Assembly (NCBI GenBank): GCA_002633005.1
Contig: NMRA01000882.1
Coordinates: forward strand, 5,351 to 27,158
Reading direction: 5' to 3'
DNA length: 21,808 bases
From: Phoronis australis
Taxonomy: Eukaryota > Phoronida > Phoronidae
The notes under the pieces are model-generated. The model searched no databases. It was not told where the DNA came from and saw only the letters and a list, made by a program, of their open reading frames with translations. Positions 1 to 8,163 of the stretch are shown one piece after another. Numbering within the stretch: the stretch's first letter is position 1; the number at the start of each line of letters is the position of its first letter. Made by a program: the position numbers and the translations under genes.

Positions 1-56
1 TCTGGAGAAAGACAGTGATAACATACTTCAGAATTTGATTGGCACACTTATCTTAC

Positions 57-155
57 CGTATTGGTTGCTGTGGCATCGACACCCTTTTTTAGAAGGATTT
101 CAACAACATCTAGCTTGCCATACCTAGACGCAAAGTGCAGGGGCGTGTCGCCTTT
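57..155 (-). CDS. Ankyrin-repeat exon 1 (one 33-aa repeat, internal exon)
   Basis: This minus-strand internal exon of exactly 99 bp encodes one ankyrin repeat. On the minus strand the acceptor is TTGTTGTAG and the donor is ACG followed by gtaag. Reading from position 155 gives 33 open codons beginning KGDTPLHFAS, then GKLDVVEILLKKGVDAT, and ending NT. This matches the ankyrin consensus xGxTPLHxAxxxGxxxVVxLLLxxGAdxxxxx, with the TPLH turn, the helix-2 VVxLL and the GxD loop all present. Both ends are phase 0, so it can be included or skipped without a frame change. It is the most 3' of the five ankyrin exons seen here. The family acts in protein-protein binding; this gene's partner, length and location in the cell cannot be read from the window. 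Confidence 0.9.
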
Positions 156-589
156 CTACAACAAGCATTAAAACGATTGACAAACCATAAATATAATTAC
201 ACCATTTCAATGTGTTTGGTGAACAACTCGTGTAAATGAAAACGAGGTTGACCTAACTGAAGTCAAAGTGCCAAAGAATATTATCAAAAATAAAACTGAG
301 TTCAACATGAAGCAGATATGATATCAAACAGTATATGATTATTTTCATACACATAGTAAAAGCAAAATGGAAATATTTTAGAAAATTGTATCCACATTTT
401 TGACGTTTCGTGTTCAAGATTGATAGGCAATAAAATCTGATCATATGATGAGAACCATTGTTTTGGTCAGCAGTTCCCTTAATAAAACCCTATATGTACA
501 ATAACAGTTTTGATGTCCACAGTTTTTAAGCATTATTCATAATACGAAAAATGGTCTACATACAAAACCTTAACACAAGCATTGTGCAC
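156..589. other. Intron of the ankyrin gene, unit 1, first part
   Basis: This AT-rich stretch is directly 5' of ankyrin exon 1 in transcript sense. It is homologous to 8164-8650, 15493-15918, 16178-16590 and 19578-20075. The longest frames are short and are broken by indels between copies. The part next to the exon holds the acceptor tract. I see no gene. Confidence 0.6.
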
Positions 590-950
590 TGTGAGCAAAA
601 CAGACGCGGTACAGCATGGGAAGTAACAAGACACTAACACTTTTAAAACAGTGGTTTGTAATACAATCACGTGACTCGTCTTCAAGTCGCGGACAGGGGG
701 GCGGTTGCTTGGAAACTTTCAGTACGGTGTACCGTAACATAGGTGTCAATCCTCAGCACCTGAAGCACCATCAGGCAAAGTTTTTTTCGATTGTGTGCCA
801 AACAAAAACCACAAAGTTACCCATAGCCGTTCTGGTGACACCTGATGGACCGTCGGTTGACCAGAGTGATGCTGCCATGGGTTTACAATATCGATTGTTG
901 TCGCGTCAGAACGTTGGTTTGCATCTTAACAATACATGTACCTGAATCAA
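590..950. other. Conserved intronic block A, unit 1 (GC-richer, no supported gene)
   Basis: Homologous blocks are at 8685-9050, 16622-16985 and 20107-20475. The block contains 'gcggacagg', an E-box palindrome TCACGTGAC (667-675; changed to TCACGTGGC in unit 4) and 'gttgtcgcgtcagaacgt'. A plus-strand frame of 109 codons exists in unit 1. It crosses a T-run of 7, 9, 8 and 9 bases in units 1, 2, 3b and 4, so the frame is not kept. I treat it as non-coding. Confidence 0.5.
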
Positions 951-1960
951 ATATCAAGCGAAGCTCGGTCTAAACCCCGCCAACTGAATTCGGTCAACTT
1001 TTTGTCGCAGTGAGAATAGCCATCAAGAAACAATCTCTTGCGTTTCAGTAATACACAATATGCACTCAGATTCCAAGTGACATTTATTTGACCACCTGAG
1101 CATACACCGTATGCAATATATTTATTGAACACATTGCAATGAACATTACTCCTAAAGAGGAACAACCAGAACGAACATTTGTAAGAGCAGAAACATGTAA
1201 ACCATTGCAGATCAGTGGAATGCGACGCGTAACCAGGCACATGCTTCTACATGTATATCTGCTGTTTGTAAAATACGGACATTTTCCAACTGAGGTGGGT
1301 CCCATATGCCTGGTGTTACATTTGCTAGCGCGGGTAGATATCCTGTGTATCAGTGGATGCGTTTTCTGTGCTTTGTAATTATTTAATTCAACGCAAGGTT
1401 GTAAATACTCTCAGATACAGTGCGATAAAGATATAAGAAAACCCAAGACACATTGGCCAGTTCTTAGTTAATTTTAAGTTTGTATAAGGATGCCAATAAA
1501 ATCTTTACTGACATCACACTTATTGTCTCAACTGTACAAAATGCTTCGGATCTTTCTGACAATAGTCTGTTCCCACGACAATCTTAGTGTCTTTACCTGT
1601 AAGCAAGCCCCCTTAATAACCAACGAAATGTCCATGTGCATTATCAATATTATGTTGCGGCCTGCAACGGAAATGTATCAGTAAAAGAACCGTTATTCCT
1701 ACATTTGAAGAGCACACCAAAATTGAAATGTTAAACAAATTTAAGTAAATTTTGACATGACGATGTGCCGTAGCACAGTTTCGCTGACTTGCGTACTTAA
1801 TCTTATTGAGAAGCGTGGAATAAGCACCACTCCAAGCTACTTTGTGGTGCCACTCTACGGGAAGTATAAAAATCGGTTACTTACACAAGCACTGCCTCAG
1901 CAACTTTTGGATTGCCATGATCAACAGGATCGCATAAGAGCAGCAAGAATCAGGGGAATT
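951..1960. other. Intronic stretch, unit 1, no gene seen
   Basis: Sequence homologous to 9051-9900, 16986-17400 (with a large deletion) and 20476-21320. Short open frames such as those at 1139-1378 and 1757-2041 have partial counterparts in other units, but with differing ends and in-frame stops. No splice-site pair supports an exon. Confidence 0.5.
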
Positions 1961-2200
1961 TTTCCATTCATGTGTTTCACGTATGTAGCCCTTATGCACT
2001 CCATTGTAAGTTCATGTATACATGTATATCTTTTGGATTAGTGCATGGTTGTAAGTCTTCATGTATTTTTGGGTCTAGGCTTTGCCGTAAACACGGGCTG
2101 ATACCGTCAAGTGAAATCCCAGTCACTCTGGCTAAGCTGTGGACGGAAATCATTAAACAAGACGAAACTTTTACTGATATTACATAACAAGAAGAGAGTA
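1961..2200. other. Block B, unit 1: open on both strands in all four units
   Basis: This block has counterparts at 9948-10180, 17455-17695 and 21360-21600. On the plus strand each copy ends with a frame reading roughly CRKHGLIPSS, then IPVTLA and IIKQD, to a TAA. The minus strand is open over the same bases in each copy. Between units 2 and 4, five of the six codon differences I checked in the plus frame change the amino acid, which argues against selection on that protein. There is no family resemblance I recognise. It is probably a young duplicate that has not yet accumulated stops. Confidence 0.3.
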
Positions 2201-2624
2201 CAACACTAGATTGCAGTTCGCTATTTTTGCATTTCACGTGTTTTAGGTCGGCATCGTCAAACCATAGAGATATTACAATCAAAGGTAAAAAAATATTAAT
2301 GCAAAAACAACGATTATACCAACTGGAGGATAAAATTGACATATTTGACGCTAGTTACTGAAATATGTTAAACGAAATATTTTCAGCATGATCATGAAAG
2401 CATATACACTTATGCCCGGTGGCAACACGTGCATCTCTGAATACTTTCAATTCAATAAATGCAAGTGGTACTGACAACTTGTGTTAATTAAAGTGTATGC
2501 AAACCTTATATAAACATTGTGCCAGAAACCATTGATGCATCTCCATTGTAAAACGAATCAATGTTTAGGAAAGGTCAGTCATTCAGCAAAACGCGATTAC
2601 ACTGCCCAACATGAATTTTCTTAG

Positions 2625-2945
2625 TTTCCTGCAAATGATGTGAAGGGTGGAAGACGGCATTTGGTTACAAGACAATCAAGTGCAATGAAAGAATACATCA
2701 AATTGGAAGAAGAGGATTTTGAGCGAGAACTGAACAAGTCTTAGGCAGACAGAGAGGAGAGTGGAGACAAGCATTAAACCGAAGTACCGGAAGAATCAGA
2801 AAATGAATTTGACTTCCAGTCAGCGAACTTTATTCGGCTTTGGGGCCGGCTCGGACAACTTGCAGGAGAAATGATGCAGTCATATGTGAGCCCCAATCAA
2901 CTGAACCAAGGAATGGTCAACATTAACAAAACAGACACTCAGTAA
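2625..2945 (+). pseudogene. Dead terminal coding exon, unit 1 (unidentified protein)
   Basis: After a good acceptor (ATTTTCTTAG at 2615-2624), a 107-codon frame runs to TAA at 2943-2945 and is broken by two internal stops: TAG in 'KS*ADREES' and TAA before 'TEVPEESENEFDFQ'. The translated pieces look like real protein: acidic, with AMKEYIKLEEEDFEREL, EFDFQSANF and QLAGEMMQSYVSPNQ near the end. The internal TAA before TEVPEE is present in all complete copies, so the ancestor of the array was already dead. It may be the 3' end of a host gene or a transposon protein. I do not recognise the family. Confidence 0.5.
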
Positions 2946-3151
2946 TCAATGACGAGGGTTACAGTAAACCCGAGTCACTTGTGGTTGTCATGATAGAATG
3001 AGCACGGCGAGGCTAAAAACGATCGTATCATATAACTGCAATATCTGGGTTGTTTTAAAGTAGCGTCTTACTAGGTTTGTAATGTAAAATATTTTTGCAC
3101 AAGAACCACCGAATAAAATTCCATAGCCTAATGCATCACAGTTGTATAAAA
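2946..3151. other. Intronic stretch after the dead exon, unit 1
   Basis: The counterparts are 10926-11188 and 18104-18366. Units 2 and 3b carry about 55 bp ('ggccaaatcacaa...' to 'gaagagtgaa') that unit 1 lost near 3020. I see nothing functional in it. Confidence 0.5.
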
Positions 3152-4640
3152 GGGTTAGTACACTACAACATGTGGTCACAACTCACTTCTATCATGCAAC
3201 AATACCTAAGGTTGCGGTTAATTGAATACGTTCTTGATCAGACGGAGGAAGTATCAAAAGTTTTTCTAGACGGTGACACATTGCATATCTTAACACAGTA
3301 TAATTAGAACTTCTTCTTTTGCAATGTGATTCTTACAAAAAGAAAATAGTAAGTAGCTACTTTTTACAAAAACCTTATCGGTGGTATTTGCCCAGTTTGT
3401 AATACATTCATCAGTTGTTCAAATGGATTAGCAATGCTGGGCCCAGTGTTCAAATTGTGAACAGTAAAAAATGGTACTGTTGGGGGGTACGTACACTGCG
3501 CAGTCAATCAACGTGAAATTTGACTAAGTTACAAATGTATGGGATGGTCTCGAGTTTTGTGCTGCATCTACTAGTTTGTTTGTTACAAGTTGTCTTGAGA
3601 GGTAGAGAAAATTCCTCTGTAACATCAGTTGTCACATGACGTGTCTTCTAGGATGTTACTGGCTAACCCCTGTGTGTCATTTTATTGTCAGCGAACTTGA
3701 CAATGTCTATGCTTTTTGTCATACTGGATGCATTTTGGAAATACCAGTATTCAGTTCAAGAGAACCGCGGGTACGAAAAAACACATTAGGGCAATACTTT
3801 ATAGTACACTACACGGGTTTACGTACAATGCACTTCAATGACTTGTCAGGTTAATAAAAATTCCTTAGATTATACTGAGAGTAAGTTCATTTACCAAATG
3901 TATTCAGAGAGAATAAATAAAAAGTACAGCATACACGTCCATTTCTGCCTGTCAATCTTTGAAAACAGGCACATGTTAAAATATAGGGGTAGTTGCACTA
4001 CATAAATCCTAATATTTCACTCAAAACAAATGTATTTGTAAGTAACACGCTTTAACCTAGCTTTTTAATTGAGGAAGCTGTCTGTGACAAGTGTTGCTTA
4101 CTTACCGTGTAATGTTTTTGCTTCATGGTATATGTTCATATCGGCGTACGTACACTACATGTCAATGACATGTCAGGTTTGTAACGAAATACTGAGAATC
4201 TATTGAGAGATAGCTGATTTACTAAGTCAATTAATTCAAAGAGGAAAAAAAAAAGCACACATATCTACCATACTTTGAAAATCAAAATAATCGGGTATGT
4301 AAGCTGCACAAATGCTAAAAATTCACTCAAAACAAATGTATTTGCAATAAACACCCATTCAACCTAACATTTGAAGGAAGGACACTGTGTATAACCAATG
4401 CTGCTCACTTACCAATTTTAAGTTCATGGCATTTGTAAATATTGGGGTACGTACATGTACACTACATCACCTTTTCTGCATCACATGGTAACACAATGCT
4501 GTATGACAATTTATTTTTCTTTGGTTTTAATAAGCACCATGTTGTTATTTAAAAGGCAATAATTTTATTTGAAATGACAATTTGTGTTAATGATTTCCAC
4601 ATGGGGGTACGTACACTACATTCTTATACTAGCCTTTTGG
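3152..4640. repeat. GTACGTAC tract, unit 1 (roughly 340-bp spacing)
   Basis: The palindrome GTACGTAC, usually preceded by GGGG and followed by ACTACA, occurs at 3487, 4146, 4447 and 4607. Decayed versions are near 3152 (GGTTAGTACACTACA), 3819 (TTACGTACAATGC) and 4295 (GTATGTAA). The segments beginning at 3819 and 4146 are diverged copies of one another: both contain an ACAAATGTATTTG block, then an ACACCC..TC/TAACCTA block, then a GTGTTGCTTACTTACC-like block. This is therefore an old tandem repeat at least in part. No coding frame is conserved. Confidence 0.65.
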
Positions 4641-5060
4641 CCCATTTTCAGCAGAGCAGAACCCAGTCGATATCAAAACCTTTGGTTTGTTCAGATATTG
4701 AATAATTTGCTGTGTTGCCTAGGCTAACATATTCTACAGTTCATTTTAGTACATAGTGTGTCTTTAACCTTCTTTTCAGTGAGAATTAAACAACATAATT
4801 GATAAATTGCGTAACGAGTACCTGTTTTATGATGAACCCTACCATTCCCCAATGATTAATCATAACTTCATCTAAGTGAATACGAAAGTGACTCAAATTG
4901 TTCCCAGCCGTATCAAAGCAATTGCTTACTTAATAAAATGCATTTCTATTCTGCTGTAGACAGTTAAAAATTGTAATTTTTAAAATGGCCACTCGTATCG
5001 CAAAAATGCATGAATTTCATAGATAAAAACATGCATACATTTCTCAAACAATGTCCGATT
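4641..5060. other. Intronic stretch between GTACGTAC tract and candidate exon, unit 1
   Basis: This stretch is collinear with 12701-13135 of unit 2 (for example 'cccagtcgatatcaaaacc' in both). It is AT-rich, with no conserved open frame or clear signal. Confidence 0.5.
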
Positions 5061-5074
5061 TTTTATTTTCACAG

Positions 5075-5111
5075 CTATACAACTCTTTGCATGAGACTCG
5101 GTTGGCATTTG
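5075..5111 (+). other. Candidate 37-bp plus-strand exon, unit 1
   Basis: The polypyrimidine-rich acceptor TTTTATTTTCACAG (5061-5074) is followed by 37 bases and then a strong donor G/GTGAGTG at 5112. The 37 bases are identical in unit 2, and read LYNSLHETRLAF plus one base. Very short exons are possible, but there is no adjoining plus-strand gene, so this may be chance or another dead exon. Confidence 0.25.
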
Positions 5112-5138
5112 GTGAGTGTCCAACAATTTTATTTTTTG

Positions 5139-5819
5139 TCAACGGGTGATTGGATTCACAAACTAGGCGTGATTAGAACGTTGGATTATCGAGCGAGAAC
5201 CATCTCCAACACAGAGGAGGACATTGATTTTGACTTAGAACACAACAGAACAGTGCTGAAAAGATGTGGGTACCCGAAGTGGTCTTTCCACAAGGCAAAC
5301 CATGACAGAGTCAGGCCTCAGAACACGCAGCCGGACAATAGGGGAAACATCAGGGTAACATTGCCTTTTGTGCCAGGGATCGCTGATCAGATCAAATCAC
5401 ATATGAGGGGACATGGCATTGCTGTTGTATTCAAACCTGTTAACACCATAAGGAGTCAATTGTTAAATGTGAAAGACAAAACCAACAAAGAGAAAACATC
5501 AAATGTGGTGTATGGTATTTCATGCTCGGAACTGGGGTGTGGAGCAGCATATATTGGGGAAACCAAACAAGCCCTGAAAAGTCGTTTCAACCAACTTTGG
5601 ATGTCCAGTTATGGGGACTGCTATGATTCTGCAGTTTTTACTCACATGGCTTCCACAGACCATTCTTTCGCCATGGAAGATGTGAAGATCCTGGACAGAG
5701 AAGAAAATTGGTTTCGGAGAGGGGTCAAAGAAGCTATCTACGAGAGAATCGAGCATCCTAGCCTCAATAGACAGGGGCGCTGCGGTTTCACTTACCTAGG
5801 ACATGAGATAGGGCTCTGA
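5139..5819 (+). CDS. Partial Penelope-like element ORF: RT C-terminus plus GIY-YIG endonuclease
   Basis: About 226 codons of element origin are open to the TGA at 5817-5819. The frame extends upstream to an ATG at 5010, but the first 43 residues come from host intron. Numbering from that ATG, residues 48-95 read WIHKLGVIRTL.. and CGYPKWSFHK, the post-RT thumb/linker region. Residues 119-160 are the linker. The GIY-YIG nuclease domain runs from about 164 to 255: VYGI (167-170), a Cys pair (172, 177), YIG (181-183), Arg192, His212/His218, and the candidate catalytic Glu241 in KEAIYERIE with Asn253. In Penelope elements this domain nicks DNA for target-primed reverse transcription. With the RT catalytic core missing, this copy cannot retrotranspose alone. 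No promoter is seen. Confidence 0.85.
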   Translation, partial: STGDWIHKLGVIRTLDYRARTISNTEEDIDFDLEHNRTVLKRCGYPKWSFHKANHDRVRPQNTQPDNRGNIRVTLPFVPGIADQIKSHMRGHGIAVVFKPVNTIRSQLLNVKDKTNKEKTSNVVYGISCSELGCGAAYIGETKQALKSRFNQLWMSSYGDCYDSAVFTHMASTDHSFAMEDVKILDREENWFRRGVKEAIYERIEHPSLNRQGRCGFTYLGHEIGL

Positions 5820-6080
5820 AGAGAATCCCGCAGAAACTGTACGACGGATCACATGACAAGTCACGTGACAACTCAGTGGCCTGATGAAATAAGTTCCCTA
5901 CCATTTCCCCTAGTTGTCGTTTTATTGCTCAGGCACGTTCGCGCAACTTCCAGGTTGCCGAACAACGCGTTCAAAGAACTTGTGGCTACTGCAGTTACAG
6001 CAAATTTAGCTTTTGGTTCTTTAAGTAAACCATAAAAACTTAAAATGGATAATTTTATGTTGAATCCACGTAAATAAAGA
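5141..6080 (+). mobile_element. Penelope-like retroelement fragment, 5' truncated
   Basis: Homology to unit 2 stops at 5140 ('attttttgtc'). From here the sequence encodes the C-terminal part of a Penelope-like element protein followed by a 3' tail. An AATAAA lies at 6073-6078. The right edge is uncertain: unit-2 homology resumes only at 6548, and I see no clear target-site duplication or inverted repeat. The truncation, which keeps only the 3' end, is the usual state of genomic retroelement copies. It is absent from unit 2, so the insertion either followed the duplication or the region was replaced in unit 2. Confidence 0.75.
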
Positions 6081-6547
6081 AACGGTGGTATCTTTCCTAA
6101 TGTTAGCCCAACTACTTCACTTGTCTATAAGTGCCGGCGAAACGTGGTTATGCAATGACCAGGACATATTTAAAACACATATTTTTAAACAAGCATCAGA
6201 CACACTGTGTGTATCGGGGTATCGAAACATTGCAGGGTTCATTGCTTCACCAAAGATGTCGCGGTGCTCAAACGAACGAAACCTTGTGTATGCAGTTGGT
6301 GGTCGACCTTAGTGCTCCACACTGTATAAAGGTTTGCGTTTAAAAGTCACATGAGTAATGCAAATTGTTTTCAAAACCGTGTGCTAAAGTTGTGGTCTCA
6401 ACATATGAAATATTGACAAGGGACTTTGTTAGAATTGTTGTTGAAGCTCCATGTACACGTACGATTCAATGTACGTTCGATAGTGAAAACACTGAGAATC
6501 GGGAGGTGCACGTGCAGGGTGGCACTCTCCTGGACTCTCGTGGGATT
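6081..6547. other. Unit-1 private sequence downstream of the retroelement ORF
   Basis: This stretch is not homologous to unit 2. It could be the element's 3' end, a second insertion, or original intron lost from unit 2. Only short frames are present (6085-6312, 6365-6568), with no recognisable domain. Confidence 0.4.
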
Positions 6548-7469
6548 ATTAAGAGACTTAGCCTGTAACTGTGTATTGACAAAAAATAACAGTCTCAAAG
6601 ATATTTACTGCCCAATGAATATGACAAAAAACAGTGTTTGATAGTTTTGAAAGGAGATTTCACCGTGCTCACAACGAAAACACAATTCACACAAGGCATC
6701 AAAAATATGATGCTAGTTTTCAACCACATTGCCGAAGAAACTAATTGAATTATAATACAACATGTAACCACTAAGACGGTTGTCATTATATCAGGTCATT
6801 CATTGAGGTTATAAAGTGTAACACGAATAAATATTTTAATAACAAACATTACTCAAAAGGCGATTGCCTGTTTCACATATTTACCAAAGGAGTTTTATAA
6901 CTTCCACCTTCTCCACAGAATACATTCATTGTAAATATGATGGGAAGTGTTATGTTTAAGAACTCAAAATCTCACAATTTGAAACCACCAAACTGCACTT
7001 CTCACTATATTGTTGAAGTTCCAGCAAACTCGTCAAAATCACTACGATTCATTTTCCGTTTAAACATATAATAAATGTTTTGAATTATGACTTTGTCTCA
7101 TCCTTTTCGAAAATAAGAAATCTTCTGTTCATTCGTTTGGGTTTTTGTGTTTTGTATAGTGTACACGCTGTTTTTGACGCGCTGTGTCTTGAATAATGTC
7201 GTGGTACCCAAAATAAGATTGTCGTGTGAGGGGTGAACCAAACTTATTGGGTGGGTCCAGACTATAGTGTTTACGTAATCTTTACTTTTGTGGTGAAGAT
7301 CCACAAGACCACGCATTGTGATTTAGTCTTGTCACTTTTATCCCATTGTCAACTGTCGCATCAACATTTTTTGAGACGGAAATTCACAACTCGTACAGTG
7401 TAGTACTTTATTTGATTATGATCAAAAAATTGCAATTTCTAAAAAGACGATGGGATTCGACACTTTTAC
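6548..7469. other. Intronic stretch, unit 1, shared with unit 2
   Basis: Homology resumes at 'attaagagactta' (6548 and 13880) and stays high through 14796. It includes 'gtgtacacgctgtttttgac' and 'ggtgggtccagactatagtg'. No conserved frame or RNA gene is seen. Confidence 0.5.
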
Positions 7470-7608
7470 ATGGGCGGCGCAGCACTGAAAAAAGTGGGGG
7501 CAAAAGGGCCCAGACCCCTGTGGTGCACCGCAAATAGACCATGGGTGGCGGAACTTTGAAAAAGTGGGAGCTACAACACCCCAGCCACCCACGGGGCGGC
7601 GACCGTGA
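7470..7608. repeat. GC-rich duplicated module, unit 1
   Basis: Two imperfect head-to-tail copies (7470-7540, 71 bp, and 7541 to about 7608) each start ATGGG(C/T)GGCG and continue with a CTGAAAAAAGTGGG-like segment. The second copy is also bounded by the inverted pair TGGGTGGC...GCCACCCA (about 7542-7591). The module is strikingly GC-rich against AT-rich surroundings, suggesting a foreign short interspersed element or insertion relic. Minus-strand frames crossing it have no recognisable domain. Confidence 0.5.
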
Positions 7609-8010
7609 GATAAGTTGAGAATGGGAATAGCTATTGAAAAGGAGTGTAGGGAATATTTAGATAACCAAACATTCCATGCCGCCTGTTGGTTTGATCGCAA
7701 AAACAAGGAACTCTTTTATGTACTCTGTCAGGGTACATGTATATCGGATAGGTATATGCGTACACTCTAGATTATACAGGTCCATATCGATAACTTGTGA
7801 TCGATAGCTTTGGCTTGCAGCTAAATCTTAAATCAAGTCAGAATATATCTGATACCGAAATGACATCTCGAATTGGACCGAGTTTGCTATTACCGCACCA
7901 TATTTTGATAGGACGCAAATTTGTGCGTAAACACGATTGAGACGGAACAAGTTGAAACCATTTTGACACCTGCTTGCGAAGTAGAGTGAGTTGCAGTCCA
8001 TCAGTAATAC
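7609..8010. other. Intronic stretch 3' of ankyrin exon 2 in transcript sense
   Basis: This stretch is homologous to 14935-15339, and its end is homologous to 15922-16010. On the minus strand, an acceptor-like CTTTCTCCAG abuts an open frame from about 8010 down to 7838; the unit-2 counterpart is shorter. No polyadenylation signal pattern settles whether it is used. I treat it as intron. Confidence 0.45.
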
Positions 8011-8064
8011 TGGAGAAAGACAGTGGTAAAATACTTAAGAATTTGATTGGCACACTTATCTTAC

Positions 8065-8163
8065 CGTATTGGGAGCTGTGGCATCGGCACCCTTTTTTAG
8101 AAGGAGTTCAACAACATCTAGCTTGCCACGCATAGACGCGAAGTGCAGGGGCGTGTCGCCTTT
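8065..8163 (-). CDS. Ankyrin-repeat exon 2 (one 33-aa repeat, internal exon)
   Basis: This is the second copy of the 99-bp ankyrin exon, lying 8008 bp from exon 1. Acceptor (TTGTTGTAG) and donor (ACG then gtaag) are intact. It reads KGDTPLHFASMRGKLDVV, then ELLLKKGADATAPNT, the closest of the five to the general ankyrin consensus (GAD loop intact). It differs from exon 1 at 8 of 99 bases, two of them silent. The replacements are at repeat residues 11, 12, 20, 26 and 31, mostly positions that vary in ankyrin families. The frame is open and phase 0 at both ends. The intron to exon 1 is about 7.9 kb and carries the Penelope-like fragment. Confidence 0.92.

Larger units (their letters stand above)
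1..8010. repeat. Tandem duplication unit 1 (about 8.0 kb)
   Basis: Position 3 of the window aligns with 8011 and 15340 (GGAGAAAGACAGTG followed by ankyrin exon flank), and collinear homology then runs through the whole unit. The choice of boundary is arbitrary because the array is circularly permutable. Differences from unit 2 include a deletion of about 90 bp near 465 that joins 'ttttggt' to 'cagcagttccc', an extra stretch of about 130 bp near 1705-1830 that unit 2 lacks, a deletion of about 55 bp near 3020, and the private 1.4-kb segment 5141-6547 with the retroelement fragment. Confidence 0.9.

Noticed and set aside
616-945. A 109-codon plus-strand frame with counterparts at 8681, 16618 and 20103
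   Set aside because: The frame runs across a T-run of 7, 9, 8 and 9 bases in the four units, so the reading frame after it differs in each copy. No splice or family evidence.
1992-2342. Minus-strand frame of 91-116 codons seen in all four units
   Set aside because: It is the antisense of the plus-strand block B frame, has no ankyrin content and no convincing splice sites to join the ankyrin exons. Noted only as a weak finding.
5010-5138. The upstream ATG extension of the Penelope-like frame
   Set aside because: These first 43 codons correspond to intron sequence that is homologous to unit 2 upstream of the insertion, so the ATG is fortuitous and not the element's own start.
7422-7706. A 94-codon minus-strand frame, with a similar one at 14749-15063
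   Set aside because: It simply reads through the GC-rich duplicated module, where stops are rare by composition. The two copies differ in frame and ends, and no domain is recognisable.
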